Below the pieces are notes generated by a model, which did not search any database, was not told where the DNA came from, and was given only the letters and a program-made list of their open reading frames with translations. Positions 51,881-60,587 of a stretch of DNA of 64,000 nt are shown in pieces (within the stretch, counting starts at the first letter, position 1; the number at the start of each line of letters is the position of its first letter). The DNA lies in the NCBI GenBank assembly GCA_030538275.1, contig JAUNUH010000008.1, forward strand, positions 1 through 64,000. The letters are read 5' to 3'. This stretch comes from Flavobacteriaceae bacterium (GTDB lineage Bacteria; Bacteroidota; Bacteroidia; Flavobacteriales; Weeksellaceae). A program made the position numbers and the translations under genes.

Positions 51881-53119
51881 ATGATTCAAATTTCGCATCC
51901 AACGAGTGAAATTGATGGTGAAATCACGATTTCAGGGTCTAAAAGTGAAAGTAACCGATGGCTTATTTTACAACAAATCTTCCCTCAAATTTCAAAAATT
52001 CACAATTTAAGCACGGCAGAGGATACCCAAATTATGCAAGCTGCACTAACGGCAGGCAAATCTCAAGAAAACAGAATAATTAATGTCGGTCATGCAGGAA
52101 CTGTGATGCGCTTTTTAACCGCATTTTTTGCGGTTCAAGATGGCTATAACGTGATTTTAACTGGCTCTGACCGAATGAAAAGTCGGCCAGTTAGAGATTT
52201 GGTTTCTGCTTTAGTTGATTTGGGATGCGATATACAATACCTCGAAAATGAGGGCTTTCCGCCACTAATGATTCATGGTACATCCCAGCTCAAAAATGAA
52301 GTACAGATTCTAGGAGAAATTAGCAGCCAGTTTATTACTGCCTTATTGTTGGTAGCGCCATCTCTGGCTCAAGGACTTACAGTGAACATTTTGGGTGAAT
52401 TAACCTCTATGCCTTATGTGGAAATGACAATTTCTCAATTAAATACGCTTGGGATTCAAACTCATCGAATGGGAAAGACAATCCAAGTTTTTTCACAAAA
52501 AGAAATATTACCTGTTCAAATCAGAGTAGAATCAGACTGGAGCTCTGCATCTTATTGGTACAGTCTAGCTGCCCTGTCAACCGATTGTAATATTCAATTA
52601 AAATTTTATAAATCAAATAGTTACCAAGGTGATGCGGTAGTGAAAGATTTGTATTTTAAATATTTTGGGATTCAAACTCAACTGAATGAAAATAAATTAG
52701 AAATTTCAAAGATTAAAAAATTTAAATTTCCAGATTTTGTTGAGCTTAATTTGAATCAAACGCCAGATTTGGCTCAAACCATCATTGTAACTTGTGCAGG
52801 ATTAAAGATAAAAGCAAAATTAACAGGTTTGCAAACCTTGAAAATAAAAGAAACAGACAGACTTTTTGCGTTACTGAAAGAATTGTTGAAAATGGGTGTA
52901 AATTCAGAAATTTCTGATAATTCCATTGAAATTATATCTTTTGAAAACTTTAATCAAATTCCCATCATACATACCTACGAAGATCACCGTATGGCTATGA
53001 GTTTTGCCCCATTGGCTCTTAAATTTCCCATCCGCATTGATTCGGAAAAAGTTGTAAACAAATCTTATCCAGAATTTTGGAATGATTTAGAAAAAGTATC
53101 TTTTCATATTACTCATTAA
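51881..53119 (+). CDS. aroA: 3-phosphoshikimate 1-carboxyvinyltransferase (EPSP synthase)
   Basis: 412 aa. SGSKSESNRWLI (18-29) binds shikimate-3-phosphate. GHAGTVMRFLTAFFA replaces the usual GNAGTxxR with His for Asn. DRMKSRPVRDLV, KETDRLFALLKELLKMG and YEDHRMAMSFAPLAL follow. It performs the sixth step of the shikimate pathway. It is slightly short and its middle is diverged, as in other Bacteroidota enzymes. Confidence 0.92.
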   Translation: MIQISHPTSEIDGEITISGSKSESNRWLILQQIFPQISKIHNLSTAEDTQIMQAALTAGKSQENRIINVGHAGTVMRFLTAFFAVQDGYNVILTGSDRMKSRPVRDLVSALVDLGCDIQYLENEGFPPLMIHGTSQLKNEVQILGEISSQFITALLLVAPSLAQGLTVNILGELTSMPYVEMTISQLNTLGIQTHRMGKTIQVFSQKEILPVQIRVESDWSSASYWYSLAALSTDCNIQLKFYKSNSYQGDAVVKDLYFKYFGIQTQLNENKLEISKIKKFKFPDFVELNLNQTPDLAQTIIVTCAGLKIKAKLTGLQTLKIKETDRLFALLKELLKMGVNSEISDNSIEIISFENFNQIPIIHTYEDHRMAMSFAPLALKFPIRIDSEKVVNKSYPEFWNDLEKVSFHITH

Positions 53120-53136
53120 TTTTTTATCTTTACAAA

Positions 53137-53595
53137 ATGATGAATATGTTGCAAGAAGGCGATAAAGTTCCGAATTTCAAAGGAATTGATCAAAATGGAA
53201 ATCCTATTGGTTATGAGGATTATAAAGGTAAAAAACTCATCCTATTTTTTTATCCCAAAGCATCCACACCAGGTTGCACGGCACAGGCTTGTAACTTGAA
53301 TGATAATTGGAGAAATTTTGCAGAAAAAGGCTATGAAATTATCGGAATTAGTGCTGATTCTATACGACGACAAAAGAATTTTTCTGAAAAATATCAATTC
53401 AATTATCCGCTAATTGCTGATGAGAATCTAGAAATAATTAAAGCATTTGGCGTTTGGGGTCCAAAGAAATTTATGGGAAAGGAATATGAGGGCATTCATC
53501 GAACTACCTTTATCATTAACGAAGAAGGAATCGTGGAGCGTGTAATCAAAAAAGTAAAGACCAAAGAGCACGCATTACAAATTTTAGAAAATTAA
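53137..53595 (+). CDS. bcp: Thioredoxin-dependent peroxiredoxin (Bcp/PrxQ)
   Basis: 152 aa. YPKASTPGCTAQACNLND carries peroxidatic Cys47 and resolving Cys52, an atypical two-Cys arrangement. YPLIADENLEIIKAFGVWG and RTTFIINEEGIVERV are family segments. It reduces hydroperoxides in the cytoplasm. It precedes recA by 15 bases. Confidence 0.95.
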   Translation: MMNMLQEGDKVPNFKGIDQNGNPIGYEDYKGKKLILFFYPKASTPGCTAQACNLNDNWRNFAEKGYEIIGISADSIRRQKNFSEKYQFNYPLIADENLEIIKAFGVWGPKKFMGKEYEGIHRTTFIINEEGIVERVIKKVKTKEHALQILEN

Positions 53596-53610
53596 AAAAA
53601 ACACATACAA

Positions 53611-54615
53611 ATGGCAGATAATCAAGACGCAAAGAAAAAAGCATTACAGTTGGTGCTGGACAAAATGGACAAGGCATACGGCAAGGGTGCGGTAATGCGC
53701 ATGGGAGATAATGCTGTAGAGGATGATATCCCAGTGATACCATCTGGTTCTCTAGGGCTGGATATTGCCTTGGGAGTTGGTGGATATCCTCGTGGCCGAA
53801 TTATCGAAATTTATGGCCCAGAATCATCGGGTAAAACCACGCTTGCTTTGCACGCAATTGCAGAAGCACAAAAACAAGGCGGAATTGCTGCCTTCATAGA
53901 TGCAGAGCACGCATTTGATCGTTATTATGCACAAAAACTGGGAATAGATGTAGAAAATTTAATTATATCACAACCAGATAATGGTGAGCAAGCACTGGAA
54001 ATAGCAGATAATTTGATACGTTCGGGGGCCATTGACATCCTCATTATCGACTCTGTAGCAGCTTTAACCCCCAAAGCAGAAATAGAAGGAGAAATGGGCG
54101 ATTCTAAAATGGGGCTGCAAGCCAGATTGATGTCACAAGCCTTACGCAAACTCACTGCAACCGTGAACAAAACCAAGTGTACAGTAATTTTTATCAATCA
54201 ATTAAGAGAAAAAATCGGCGTAATGTTCGGAAACCCTGAAACGACAACCGGCGGAAATGCATTAAAATTTTATTCTTCTATTCGATTGGATATCAGACGT
54301 TCAACTCAAATCAAAGATAATAATAACGAAGCCAGCGGAAACAGAGCACGCGTGAAAGTGGTGAAGAATAAAGTTGCACCTCCTTTTCGTCAAGCTGAAT
54401 TTGACATCATGTTTGGTGAGGGAATTTCTAAGGTAGGTGAGGTGCTGGATCTGGGAGCAGACCTGGGAATTGTCAAAAAATCGGGTTCATGGTATTCTTA
54501 CGACGAATCACGATTGGGCCAGGGCAGAGATGCGGTAAAAGATGTTTTAAAAGACAATCCAGATTTGATGGAGGAAATCGAAGCCAAAATTAAAGAAGAG
54601 TTAAAAGATAAATAA
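53611..54615 (+). CDS. recA: Recombinase A
   Basis: 334 aa, full length. Walker A is GPESSGKTT (69-77), with [45 protein letters not shown] (L2 region) and [18 protein letters not shown]. It pairs homologous DNA and triggers SOS cleavage. It is followed by two hairpins. No LexA box could be judged in the 15-base leader. Confidence 0.98.
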   Translation: MADNQDAKKKALQLVLDKMDKAYGKGAVMRMGDNAVEDDIPVIPSGSLGLDIALGVGGYPRGRIIEIYGPESSGKTTLALHAIAEAQKQGGIAAFIDAEHAFDRYYAQKLGIDVENLIISQPDNGEQALEIADNLIRSGAIDILIIDSVAALTPKAEIEGEMGDSKMGLQARLMSQALRKLTATVNKTKCTVIFINQLREKIGVMFGNPETTTGGNALKFYSSIRLDIRRSTQIKDNNNEASGNRARVKVVKNKVAPPFRQAEFDIMFGEGISKVGEVLDLGADLGIVKKSGSWYSYDESRLGQGRDAVKDVLKDNPDLMEEIEAKIKEELKDK

Positions 54616-54642
54616 AACTTGCTTTTAATTGCAAAAACCTAG

Positions 54643-54674
54643 ATTATGTATGCCGGCGGTTTGGTATACATAAT
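54643..54674. repeat. Hairpin after recA
   Basis: ATTATGTATGCC (54643-54654) pairs with GGTATACATAAT (54663-54674), 11 of 12 positions plus a possible G-T pair; loop GGCGGTTT. It has no T run of its own and lies just before the recA terminator. Confidence 0.55.
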
Positions 54675-54689
54675 ACTAGTTTTAAAAAA

Positions 54690-54716
54690 AAAACGTCCCG
54701 ACCAAGGACGTTTTTT
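54690..54716. terminator. Bidirectional terminator after recA
   Basis: Stem AAAACGTCC (54690-54698) with GGACGTTTT (54706-54714), loop CGACCAA, flanked by an A run and a T run. It can serve recA and the convergent lipoprotein gene. Confidence 0.85.
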
Positions 54717-54732
54717 GCGTTTATAATCAAAT

Positions 54733-55248
54733 TTATTTTGACTCGTTGGTTACTGGAACACTGGTAAAATTCAAGCTTGATTTTATTGTCAAATCAGACG
54801 TGGGCGAAGATTTCAGCTCATAAACTATTTTTTGCTGAACAGAATTTCCAGATTTCATAATATTATCCAAAACACGATTGTTGATATCCAGAACAAGTTG
54901 ATTTCCAATGTTATCTGAAATATTGGAACGCTCCGCAACCAAAATTTCGTTGCTTCCGCTGGTGATATAAATTTTAATATTACGGAAAACTCCCATTCCT
55001 TGTGTACCATCTGTTACCGTGACATTGGCCGATTGTACACGAATATCTTTCACGTTTTGTGATGAACCCAGAATCTGGTTAATGCTGGTACCAGAACCTA
55101 TTGCAGACAAATTGGTTTGAGCAGGAGAATCCTTGGTAACAACAAAATTACTCGTAAACGGAAAATTATTTTGTAAAATTGAAGAAACTGTTGAGCAGGA
55201 TGCCAATCCTATCATGGCAAAAACCGCTAAATAAATTAAATTTTTCAT
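54733..55248 (-). CDS. Lipoprotein of unknown function
   Basis: 171 aa. The signal MKNLIYLAVFAMIGLASC has lipobox LASC. The rest is rich in S, N, T and V and predicted beta, with VQSANVTVTDGTQGMGVFRN. It resembles small outer-membrane beta proteins of Bacteroidota without a named family. It stands alone, convergent with recA. Bases 55249-55404 upstream show no gene. Confidence 0.75.
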   Translation of the reverse strand: MKNLIYLAVFAMIGLASCSTVSSILQNNFPFTSNFVVTKDSPAQTNLSAIGSGTSINQILGSSQNVKDIRVQSANVTVTDGTQGMGVFRNIKIYITSGSNEILVAERSNISDNIGNQLVLDINNRVLDNIMKSGNSVQQKIVYELKSSPTSDLTIKSSLNFTSVPVTNESK

Positions 55249-55404
55249 GTTTAAATATTTTTTTCTACTAAATCAGAAACTAAGCCAAATCTTTTAGCCT
55301 GAAAAAATTTACACCTTTCAGAATTTAGAAAATTAAAAAAAATTCAAAAAATTTATCATCGAAAAAAAGGTATTTATATATAATAACAAAATAAGCACCG
55401 CATT

Positions 55405-55734
55405 TTATAGATAATCTAGAAAAGCATACCATTTTCTATGTTTCAGATAATCAAGATTTTGATCATTTTCATAAGCTTCGCGTTCAAACGAAATATTACG
55501 ATAGGCAAGTGCTGCGTTTTTAAATTGAAACAATCTATAAATATATTCGATAATATACCACAAATAAAAAGGAAAAATCAATAATTCTACTTGTTGTTTG
55601 AGATGAATTCTCTCATGATTTATCAAGGCATTATCTAATTTTAATTCTTTATTTTTTAAAAGAATAAAAGGAAATAAAGCCATAGCCACAAAGTTTTTCC
55701 TGAAAAATTTTCGAGCTACAAGAATCATAATCAC
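55405..55734 (-). CDS. Small HExxH membrane protein (minimal zinc-metallopeptidase-like)
   Basis: 109 aa; two hydrophobic stretches (residues 16-26 and 52-67, LIFPFYLWYIIEYIYR). NHERIHLKQQVE near residues 39-50 contains a true HExxH motif, and SFEREAYEND further on supplies a possible third ligand Glu. The order HExxH, membrane segment, E resembles M48/M56-type membrane peptidases reduced to the core. Such tiny proteins are annotated hypothetical in Flavobacteriia. Peptidase activity is inferred only from the motif. Confidence 0.65.
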   Translation of the reverse strand: MIMILVARKFFRKNFVAMALFPFILLKNKELKLDNALINHERIHLKQQVELLIFPFYLWYIIEYIYRLFQFKNAALAYRNISFEREAYENDQNLDYLKHRKWYAFLDYL

Positions 55735-55854
55735 AAAGATAACAAATGTTGCGCCAATTGTAGTAGCACAATTTATAGACTTAATTTAATGCCAAAAGAG
55801 TACTTAATAAGGTATGCTGCTTATTAGAAAAAGGATTATTCGTAATTTTGCAAA

Positions 55855-56958
55855 ATGATTCAAAGTGAAACTTTAAAGGATATACTGTTGCGTGTAGAAA
55901 ATTTGCATGAATATCTTGAAATCGAAAAGAAAGAAATAGAAATTTCTAATGACGAAGAAAAGGCAGCTTCTCCCGAATTTTGGAATGACTCGAATGCCGC
56001 ACAAGCACATTTGAAACAGCTAAACGCCAAAAAATCTTGGGTAAATGATTATCAAAACGTGAAAAGTGCTGCCAATGATTTGGAAGTTTTGTATGAATTT
56101 TATCGTGAAATGGGTGAGGGCTCAGAGGCTGAAATCGAAAAACAATATGATAAAACCATAACTTTATTAGAGAAAATAGAGTTTAGAAATATGTTATCAG
56201 AAGAAGGTGATGAACTAGGCGCTGTGCTGCAGATTACTGCCGGTGCTGGAGGTACAGAATCTTGTGACTGGGCCGGAATTCTGATGAGAATGTATTTGAT
56301 GTGGGCAGAGAAAAATGGATATAAAGTCAAGGAGCTCAATTACCAAGAAGGAGATGTGGCAGGTGTAAAAACTGTAACGCTCGAGATTGATGGTGATTAC
56401 GCTTTTGGCTATTTGAAGGGAGAAAATGGAGTGCACAGACTGGTTAGAATTTCTCCTTTTGATTCTAACGCCAAACGCCATACAAGCTTTGTTTCTGTGT
56501 ACGTCTATCCCCTGGTAGATGATTCTATAGAAATCGAGGTAAATCCAAATGATGTTGAATTACAAACTTCGCGTTCGGGAGGAGCAGGAGGGCAAAATGT
56601 GAATAAGGTAGAAACCAAGGTGCAGCTCACCCACACCCCAACAGGTATAGTGGTGGTGTGCCAAGTAGAACGCTCACAATTGGCCAACCGTGAGCGGGCC
56701 ATGCAGATGCTCAAATCTGAATTGTATAAAATAGAGCTAGATAAACGTATGGCCGCCAGAAACGAAATTGAATCCAATAAAAAAGCGATAGAATGGGGCA
56801 GCCAAATCAGAAATTATGTAATGCATCCCTACCAGCTTGTAAAGGATGTGCGCACAGGAATGGAAACCTCTGATGTGGACGCTGTGATGGATGGTGAGAT
56901 TGATGATTTTCTCAAAGCATATCTCATGTGGGATGGCATGAGCGACAACAATGGATAA
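55855..56958 (+). CDS. prfB: Peptide chain release factor 2
   Basis: 367 aa in one uninterrupted frame. [15 protein letters not shown] (198-212) has the SPF tripeptide anticodon for [16 protein letters not shown] (241-250) has the GGQ motif at 245-247 for peptidyl-tRNA hydrolysis. The region [12 protein letters not shown], where many bacteria place a UGA frameshift, is continuous here. Terminator hairpin follows 20 bases after the stop. Confidence 0.97.
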   Translation: MIQSETLKDILLRVENLHEYLEIEKKEIEISNDEEKAASPEFWNDSNAAQAHLKQLNAKKSWVNDYQNVKSAANDLEVLYEFYREMGEGSEAEIEKQYDKTITLLEKIEFRNMLSEEGDELGAVLQITAGAGGTESCDWAGILMRMYLMWAEKNGYKVKELNYQEGDVAGVKTVTLEIDGDYAFGYLKGENGVHRLVRISPFDSNAKRHTSFVSVYVYPLVDDSIEIEVNPNDVELQTSRSGGAGGQNVNKVETKVQLTHTPTGIVVVCQVERSQLANRERAMQMLKSELYKIELDKRMAARNEIESNKKAIEWGSQIRNYVMHPYQLVKDVRTGMETSDVDAVMDGEIDDFLKAYLMWDGMSDNNG

Positions 56959-56979
56959 GAAGATTTGATTAAAATCTAA

Positions 56980-57008
56980 AAAACCATCTTTTTACAGATG
57001 GTTTTTGG
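56980..57008. terminator. Terminator after prfB
   Basis: Stem AAAACCATCT (56980-56989) with AGATGGTTTT (56996-57005), 6-base loop, flanked by A and T runs. It sits between prfB and the convergent DUF4136 gene and can serve both. Confidence 0.85.
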
Positions 57009-57029
57009 TTTTTATCTATTTCCTATTTC

Positions 57030-57554
57030 CTATTTTTTTGGAGGATATTTGGCAAGAATTTCTTGTACCGCAACAGGGATTTTCTCGGCTTTTCTTTCTA
57101 TATCAGAAACGTTCAATCCTTGTCCAACACCTTGCCACACTAGTGTATTTTGCCGCCTGTCTATAAAGTCAAGAATCAAGGTGCCTTCTTTGTATTGATT
57201 TACACGCTGTGAGCCGCCCCACATAGGCCCCCAACCCCACCATGGGTCGTACCAAGGCTCTATATTAACACGCGTTTTATTATTGGCAGAAATATTAATA
57301 ATTATATCTGCAGCAGTTTCATAAGCAGCTGTACTCATACCTTTAGACTGCAGACTTTGTGTAATAGCTTCAACCACACGTCTTTTGTCTAAATCATTCA
57401 TTTTCAAATCAGCTAGACCTTTTTGATGAAAGGCAAAGGATTTATATTGATCAAAATTAGCACTCCGGTCATAATCAGATGTTACACGAACCGTATTACA
57501 AGAAGTAAATGCAAAAAGCATAAACAATCCCAAAAAAGGTAATAAATTTTTCAT
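57030..57554 (-). CDS. DUF4136 lipoprotein
   Basis: 174 aa. The signal ends in lipobox FTSC. VTSDYDRSANFDQYKSFAF is the typical DUF4136 start. The centre is WYDPWWGWGPMWGG and EGTLILDFIDRRQNTLVWQG is the final core. These proteins are outer-membrane or periplasmic lipoproteins of unknown function. It stands alone behind a 120-base gap without features. Confidence 0.92.
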   Translation of the reverse strand: MKNLLPFLGLFMLFAFTSCNTVRVTSDYDRSANFDQYKSFAFHQKGLADLKMNDLDKRRVVEAITQSLQSKGMSTAAYETAADIIINISANNKTRVNIEPWYDPWWGWGPMWGGSQRVNQYKEGTLILDFIDRRQNTLVWQGVGQGLNVSDIERKAEKIPVAVQEILAKYPPKK

Positions 57555-57671
57555 ATTTAAATGGTTTTTTTAAATTTAATCAAATTCTATTCCATGAGGA
57601 ATAAAAATTCAATTCTCCATCATAAAATTTAGACGAAAAAATAATTGAAAAGATGCGTTAAGAATTGTAAT

Positions 57672-57848
57672 TTATTTTTTATTTACTTTTTTGAAAGAAT
57701 CTGTGGTTTTGTCATATCCATACGGGCAATGTCTGCAACCACTTTTGCAACAGTATCCACGTTTCAGATGATATTTTTCTGTAAATACCTTATATCCTTC
57801 TTCGCTTAGATAATAATCATCTTTTTCTAATGGAATATTTTTTTTCAC
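57672..57848 (-). CDS. DUF5522 small cysteine-rich protein
   Basis: 58 aa from GTG 57848; there is no ATG upstream in frame. The protein reads KNIPLEKDDYYLSEEGYKVF, then TEKYHLKRGYCCKSGCRHCP, then YGYDKTTDSFKK. The CC-x3-C-x2-C arrangement followed by PYGY is the DUF5522 signature and suggests a bound metal. No function is known. Families of this size are easily missed by length cut-offs. Confidence 0.8.
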   Translation of the reverse strand: MKKNIPLEKDDYYLSEEGYKVFTEKYHLKRGYCCKSGCRHCPYGYDKTTDSFKKVNKK

Positions 57849-57908
57849 ATGGCAAAGATAAGGAATACTAAACTGGCAAGTTTCAAAAATTAAAATTTAA
57901 AATACACG

Positions 57909-58322
57909 CTACCTATATCTGTTAATCCTTTGGTCTATATCAATGTCGTATTTCCATTCCATAAACATGAAAAAATTATACAAGCGATATTCAAATGCTA
58001 GCCCATACGCTATATGGGGTTGATAATCAATATAAACTTCGTACAAATTTCGGTTGAATCTATTGGGTTGATTATGTCTTGCATTCCATTCTGTAACCAA
58101 AAATATATTTTGATTTTTATAATAATTCTCTGAATAGTATGATATAGGCATGGCGTGAGTCAACAAAAAGGTCTCGTATTGTGAATCAAAAACTATAATT
58201 TCATAATCGCCCTCTTCATTTTCTTCGAAAGATATCTTTTGTACTTCTTTCGGTTTGGGATAGTGTGTATGACATGAAGAAATAAATCCTATGAGTAAAA
58301 TACAAAAAAGAAGAATTCTCAT
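57909..58322 (-). CDS. DUF6146-like lipoprotein
   Basis: 137 aa. The signal is MRILLFCILLIGFISSC with lipobox ISSC. The body ends with EWNARHNQPNRFNRNLYEVY and IDYQPHIAYGLAFEYRLYNF, the Bacteroidota family I associate with DUF6146. Function is unknown. It is co-oriented with the small membrane protein upstream. Confidence 0.75.
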   Translation of the reverse strand: MRILLFCILLIGFISSCHTHYPKPKEVQKISFEENEEGDYEIIVFDSQYETFLLTHAMPISYYSENYYKNQNIFLVTEWNARHNQPNRFNRNLYEVYIDYQPHIAYGLAFEYRLYNFFMFMEWKYDIDIDQRINRYR

Positions 58323-58379
58323 AACTTAAAATTTGATACAAGTTACGAGAATTCTCTTGAAATAAGTGTATTTAAAAAT

Positions 58380-58589
58380 TTATTTTTGATACAGAACTTC
58401 AATGCCGTCCTGCTCATATAATTTTTTAAATCTCACTTCTTCAGGATCAACATTTGCATTGATTTTACCATTCAATTCGGCTACACCCGGGCCTAGCCAA
58501 TAGGGTACAATAGCCACCAAAAAGGTAAGGCACCAAAAGCCTGATAAAGCCATAATCAAAAAGAATACAAATCCAAAAAACTGATCCAT
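58380..58589 (-). CDS. Small membrane protein
   Basis: 69 aa. One long hydrophobic segment (residues 4-32, FFGFVFFLIMALSGFWCLTF and on) precedes a polar tail with DPEEVRFKKLYEQDGIEVLY. It is conserved-looking, but I cannot name the family. It could be co-transcribed with the lipoprotein gene 57 bases downstream. Confidence 0.65.
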   Translation of the reverse strand: MDQFFGFVFFLIMALSGFWCLTFLVAIVPYWLGPGVAELNGKINANVDPEEVRFKKLYEQDGIEVLYQK

Positions 58590-58718
58590 AACAATGATTT
58601 AGATGTCAAAAATACAAATTAAATTAGAATACTAAAAAATATTGAATAAAATTAATCCTTTTGAAAGTGCATTTTAACCTATTGAATTAATATCTTTAAC
58701 TTTTTAAACAGAATTCAA

Positions 58719-59636
58719 GTGAAAATCGCCATATTGTCCCGTTCGGGATATATTTATTCTACATCTCGATTAATCGAGGAGGCCAAAAACCGAGATCACC
58801 GTGTAATAGTTGTAGATCCGCTCAAGTGTAATTTGGTCATGGAAAAGAGTGAACCACATGTGCATGTGGTAAAGCATAAGCTAGAGCGTGTGGATGCTAT
58901 AATACCTAGAATTGGTGCTTCTATTACACATTATGGCTCTGCTGTCATACGTCAATTTGAAATGATGAATGTATTTACCTCTCTCAATTCGAATGCATTG
59001 CTGCGCTCGCGCGACAAGTTGCGTTCTATGCAACTATTGTCTCGAGAGTCGATAGATTTTCCCAAAACCTTTTATACCAATATGAATTCTTCTCTGGAAG
59101 CAGAAGAAATTCTGGATTTTGTAGGTGGTGCGCCCATAGTGGTCAAGGTATTGGAAGGAACGCAGGGCGTGGGTGTGATGCTACTGGAATCTAAAATGGC
59201 TGCTGTGTCTGTAATACAAGCTATGCATAGTCTTCATGCCAAAATTATGGTGCAAGAATTTATAGAAGAGGCTGGAGGCAAAGATTTGCGTGTTTTTGTA
59301 GTGAATAATAAAATTGTGGGCGCTATGGTGCGCGAAGGCAAGGAGGGTGATTTTAGGTCCAACTTGCATCGTGGTGGTACTGCCACTCGCGCCAAGTTGT
59401 CCAAGGAAGAAAAGCAGGTGGCGCTACAGACTTGTCGTGCATTGGGCTTACAGATTGCTGGTGTAGATATGATTCGCTCTAAGCGAGGACCACTGGTTCT
59501 AGAGGTTAACTCCTCACCAGGATTAGAGGGCATAGAGGCCGCTACAGGTGTAAATATTGCTGCAGAAATTATAAAATACGTTGAACATGGCGCACGTACA
59601 CAGTCCAAAACTAAAATTAATCGCTCAAATGGATAA
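58719..59636 (+). CDS. rimK: RimK family ATP-grasp ligase
   Basis: 305 aa from GTG 58719. IAILSRSGYIYSTSRLIEEA at the start, IPRIGASITHYGSAVIRQFE next, GGAPIVVKVLEGTQGVGVML in the nucleotide site and VLEVNSSPGLEGIEAATG at the metal site identify RimK. RimK adds glutamates to ribosomal protein S6; relatives form other amide bonds. The next gene, an M14-type hydrolase, starts 3 bases after the stop, so they act together. Confidence 0.92.
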   Translation: MKIAILSRSGYIYSTSRLIEEAKNRDHRVIVVDPLKCNLVMEKSEPHVHVVKHKLERVDAIIPRIGASITHYGSAVIRQFEMMNVFTSLNSNALLRSRDKLRSMQLLSRESIDFPKTFYTNMNSSLEAEEILDFVGGAPIVVKVLEGTQGVGVMLLESKMAAVSVIQAMHSLHAKIMVQEFIEEAGGKDLRVFVVNNKIVGAMVREGKEGDFRSNLHRGGTATRAKLSKEEKQVALQTCRALGLQIAGVDMIRSKRGPLVLEVNSSPGLEGIEAATGVNIAAEIIKYVEHGARTQSKTKINRSNG

Positions 59637-59639
59637 TAT

Positions 59640-60587
59640 ATGGAAGAAATCAGAATACTTGATACACCCATTTTACCCGAAAAAGAAACTGTACTATATC
59701 TGAATGTAGCACATTTGCCAACGCGTACAGTAATCGATATTCCTGTGTTTGTATATCGTGCACAAGAGCCAGGTCCACGTATTTTGTTTTCTGCTGGTTT
59801 GCATGGTGACGAAATCAATGGTGTAGAAATTGTTCGCAATATTCTGGATAACAAATTATTCAAGGTGACTCGCGGCATGGTGGTTTGCGTGCCTATTATT
59901 AATGTTTATGGTTTTATCTATTTTTCTAGATATGTACCCGATGGAAAAGACGTAAATCGTTCATTTCCTGGTAGTGCCAACGGTTCACTGGCCTCCAAAG
60001 TAGCCTATACGGTGATGCATCATATCGTTCCGTATATTGATTTTGGGATAGATTATCATACGGGCGGCTCTCAAAGGACCAATTATCCACAGATACGCGG
60101 TGATTTTTCTGACCCAGAAATTTTAGATTTAGCCAAAAGAACACATGCTCCATTTTTAATTCATTCGGGGATGATTCCTGGAAGTTTCAGAATGGAGGCT
60201 TACGAAAAGGGAAAAAAATTAATTGTGTATGAAGGTGGGGAGAGTCTGCGGTTTGATAAATTTGCCATAAGCGAGGGTATCAATTGTGCTCATCGATTAT
60301 TGCATAGTTTCAATATGGCATCAGAAATGCCACAACCCTGCCTTAGCAGTAATATAATCAAAGATACAAGCTGGTATAGATCACCAGATTCTGGTATGTG
60401 GATTCCCTTGCGAGAATATGGTGATTTTGTAGAAACAGGTCAGAATATTGGTTATGTTACCAGTCCTTATGGCGATTTTAAATCAGATGTGATTGCAGAT
60501 AAAACAGGATATATTTTAGGATTAAATAATCAGGCGGTAGTCAATAAAGGGGATGCACTGGTAAATTTAGGTACAATTTCGTTTTAA
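59640..60587 (+). CDS. Succinylglutamate desuccinylase/aspartoacylase family hydrolase
   Basis: 315 aa. SAGLHGDEINGVEIVRNIL (about 51-69) provides the His and Glu zinc ligands of the M14-like fold. DVNRSFPGS follows (about 102-110), and DYHTGGSQRTNYPQIRGD carries the next His. YEGGESLRFDKFA holds the catalytic Glu. Such enzymes remove acyl groups from amino acids or act on peptide ends. The tight link to rimK suggests it trims or recycles the RimK product, which is an inference. Confidence 0.88.
   Translation: MEEIRILDTPILPEKETVLYLNVAHLPTRTVIDIPVFVYRAQEPGPRILFSAGLHGDEINGVEIVRNILDNKLFKVTRGMVVCVPIINVYGFIYFSRYVPDGKDVNRSFPGSANGSLASKVAYTVMHHIVPYIDFGIDYHTGGSQRTNYPQIRGDFSDPEILDLAKRTHAPFLIHSGMIPGSFRMEAYEKGKKLIVYEGGESLRFDKFAISEGINCAHRLLHSFNMASEMPQPCLSSNIIKDTSWYRSPDSGMWIPLREYGDFVETGQNIGYVTSPYGDFKSDVIADKTGYILGLNNQAVVNKGDALVNLGTISF

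Noticed and set aside
59234..59878. 214-residue minus-strand frame opposite rimK and the M14-type gene
   Set aside because: It spans two well-supported genes and has no recognisable domain.
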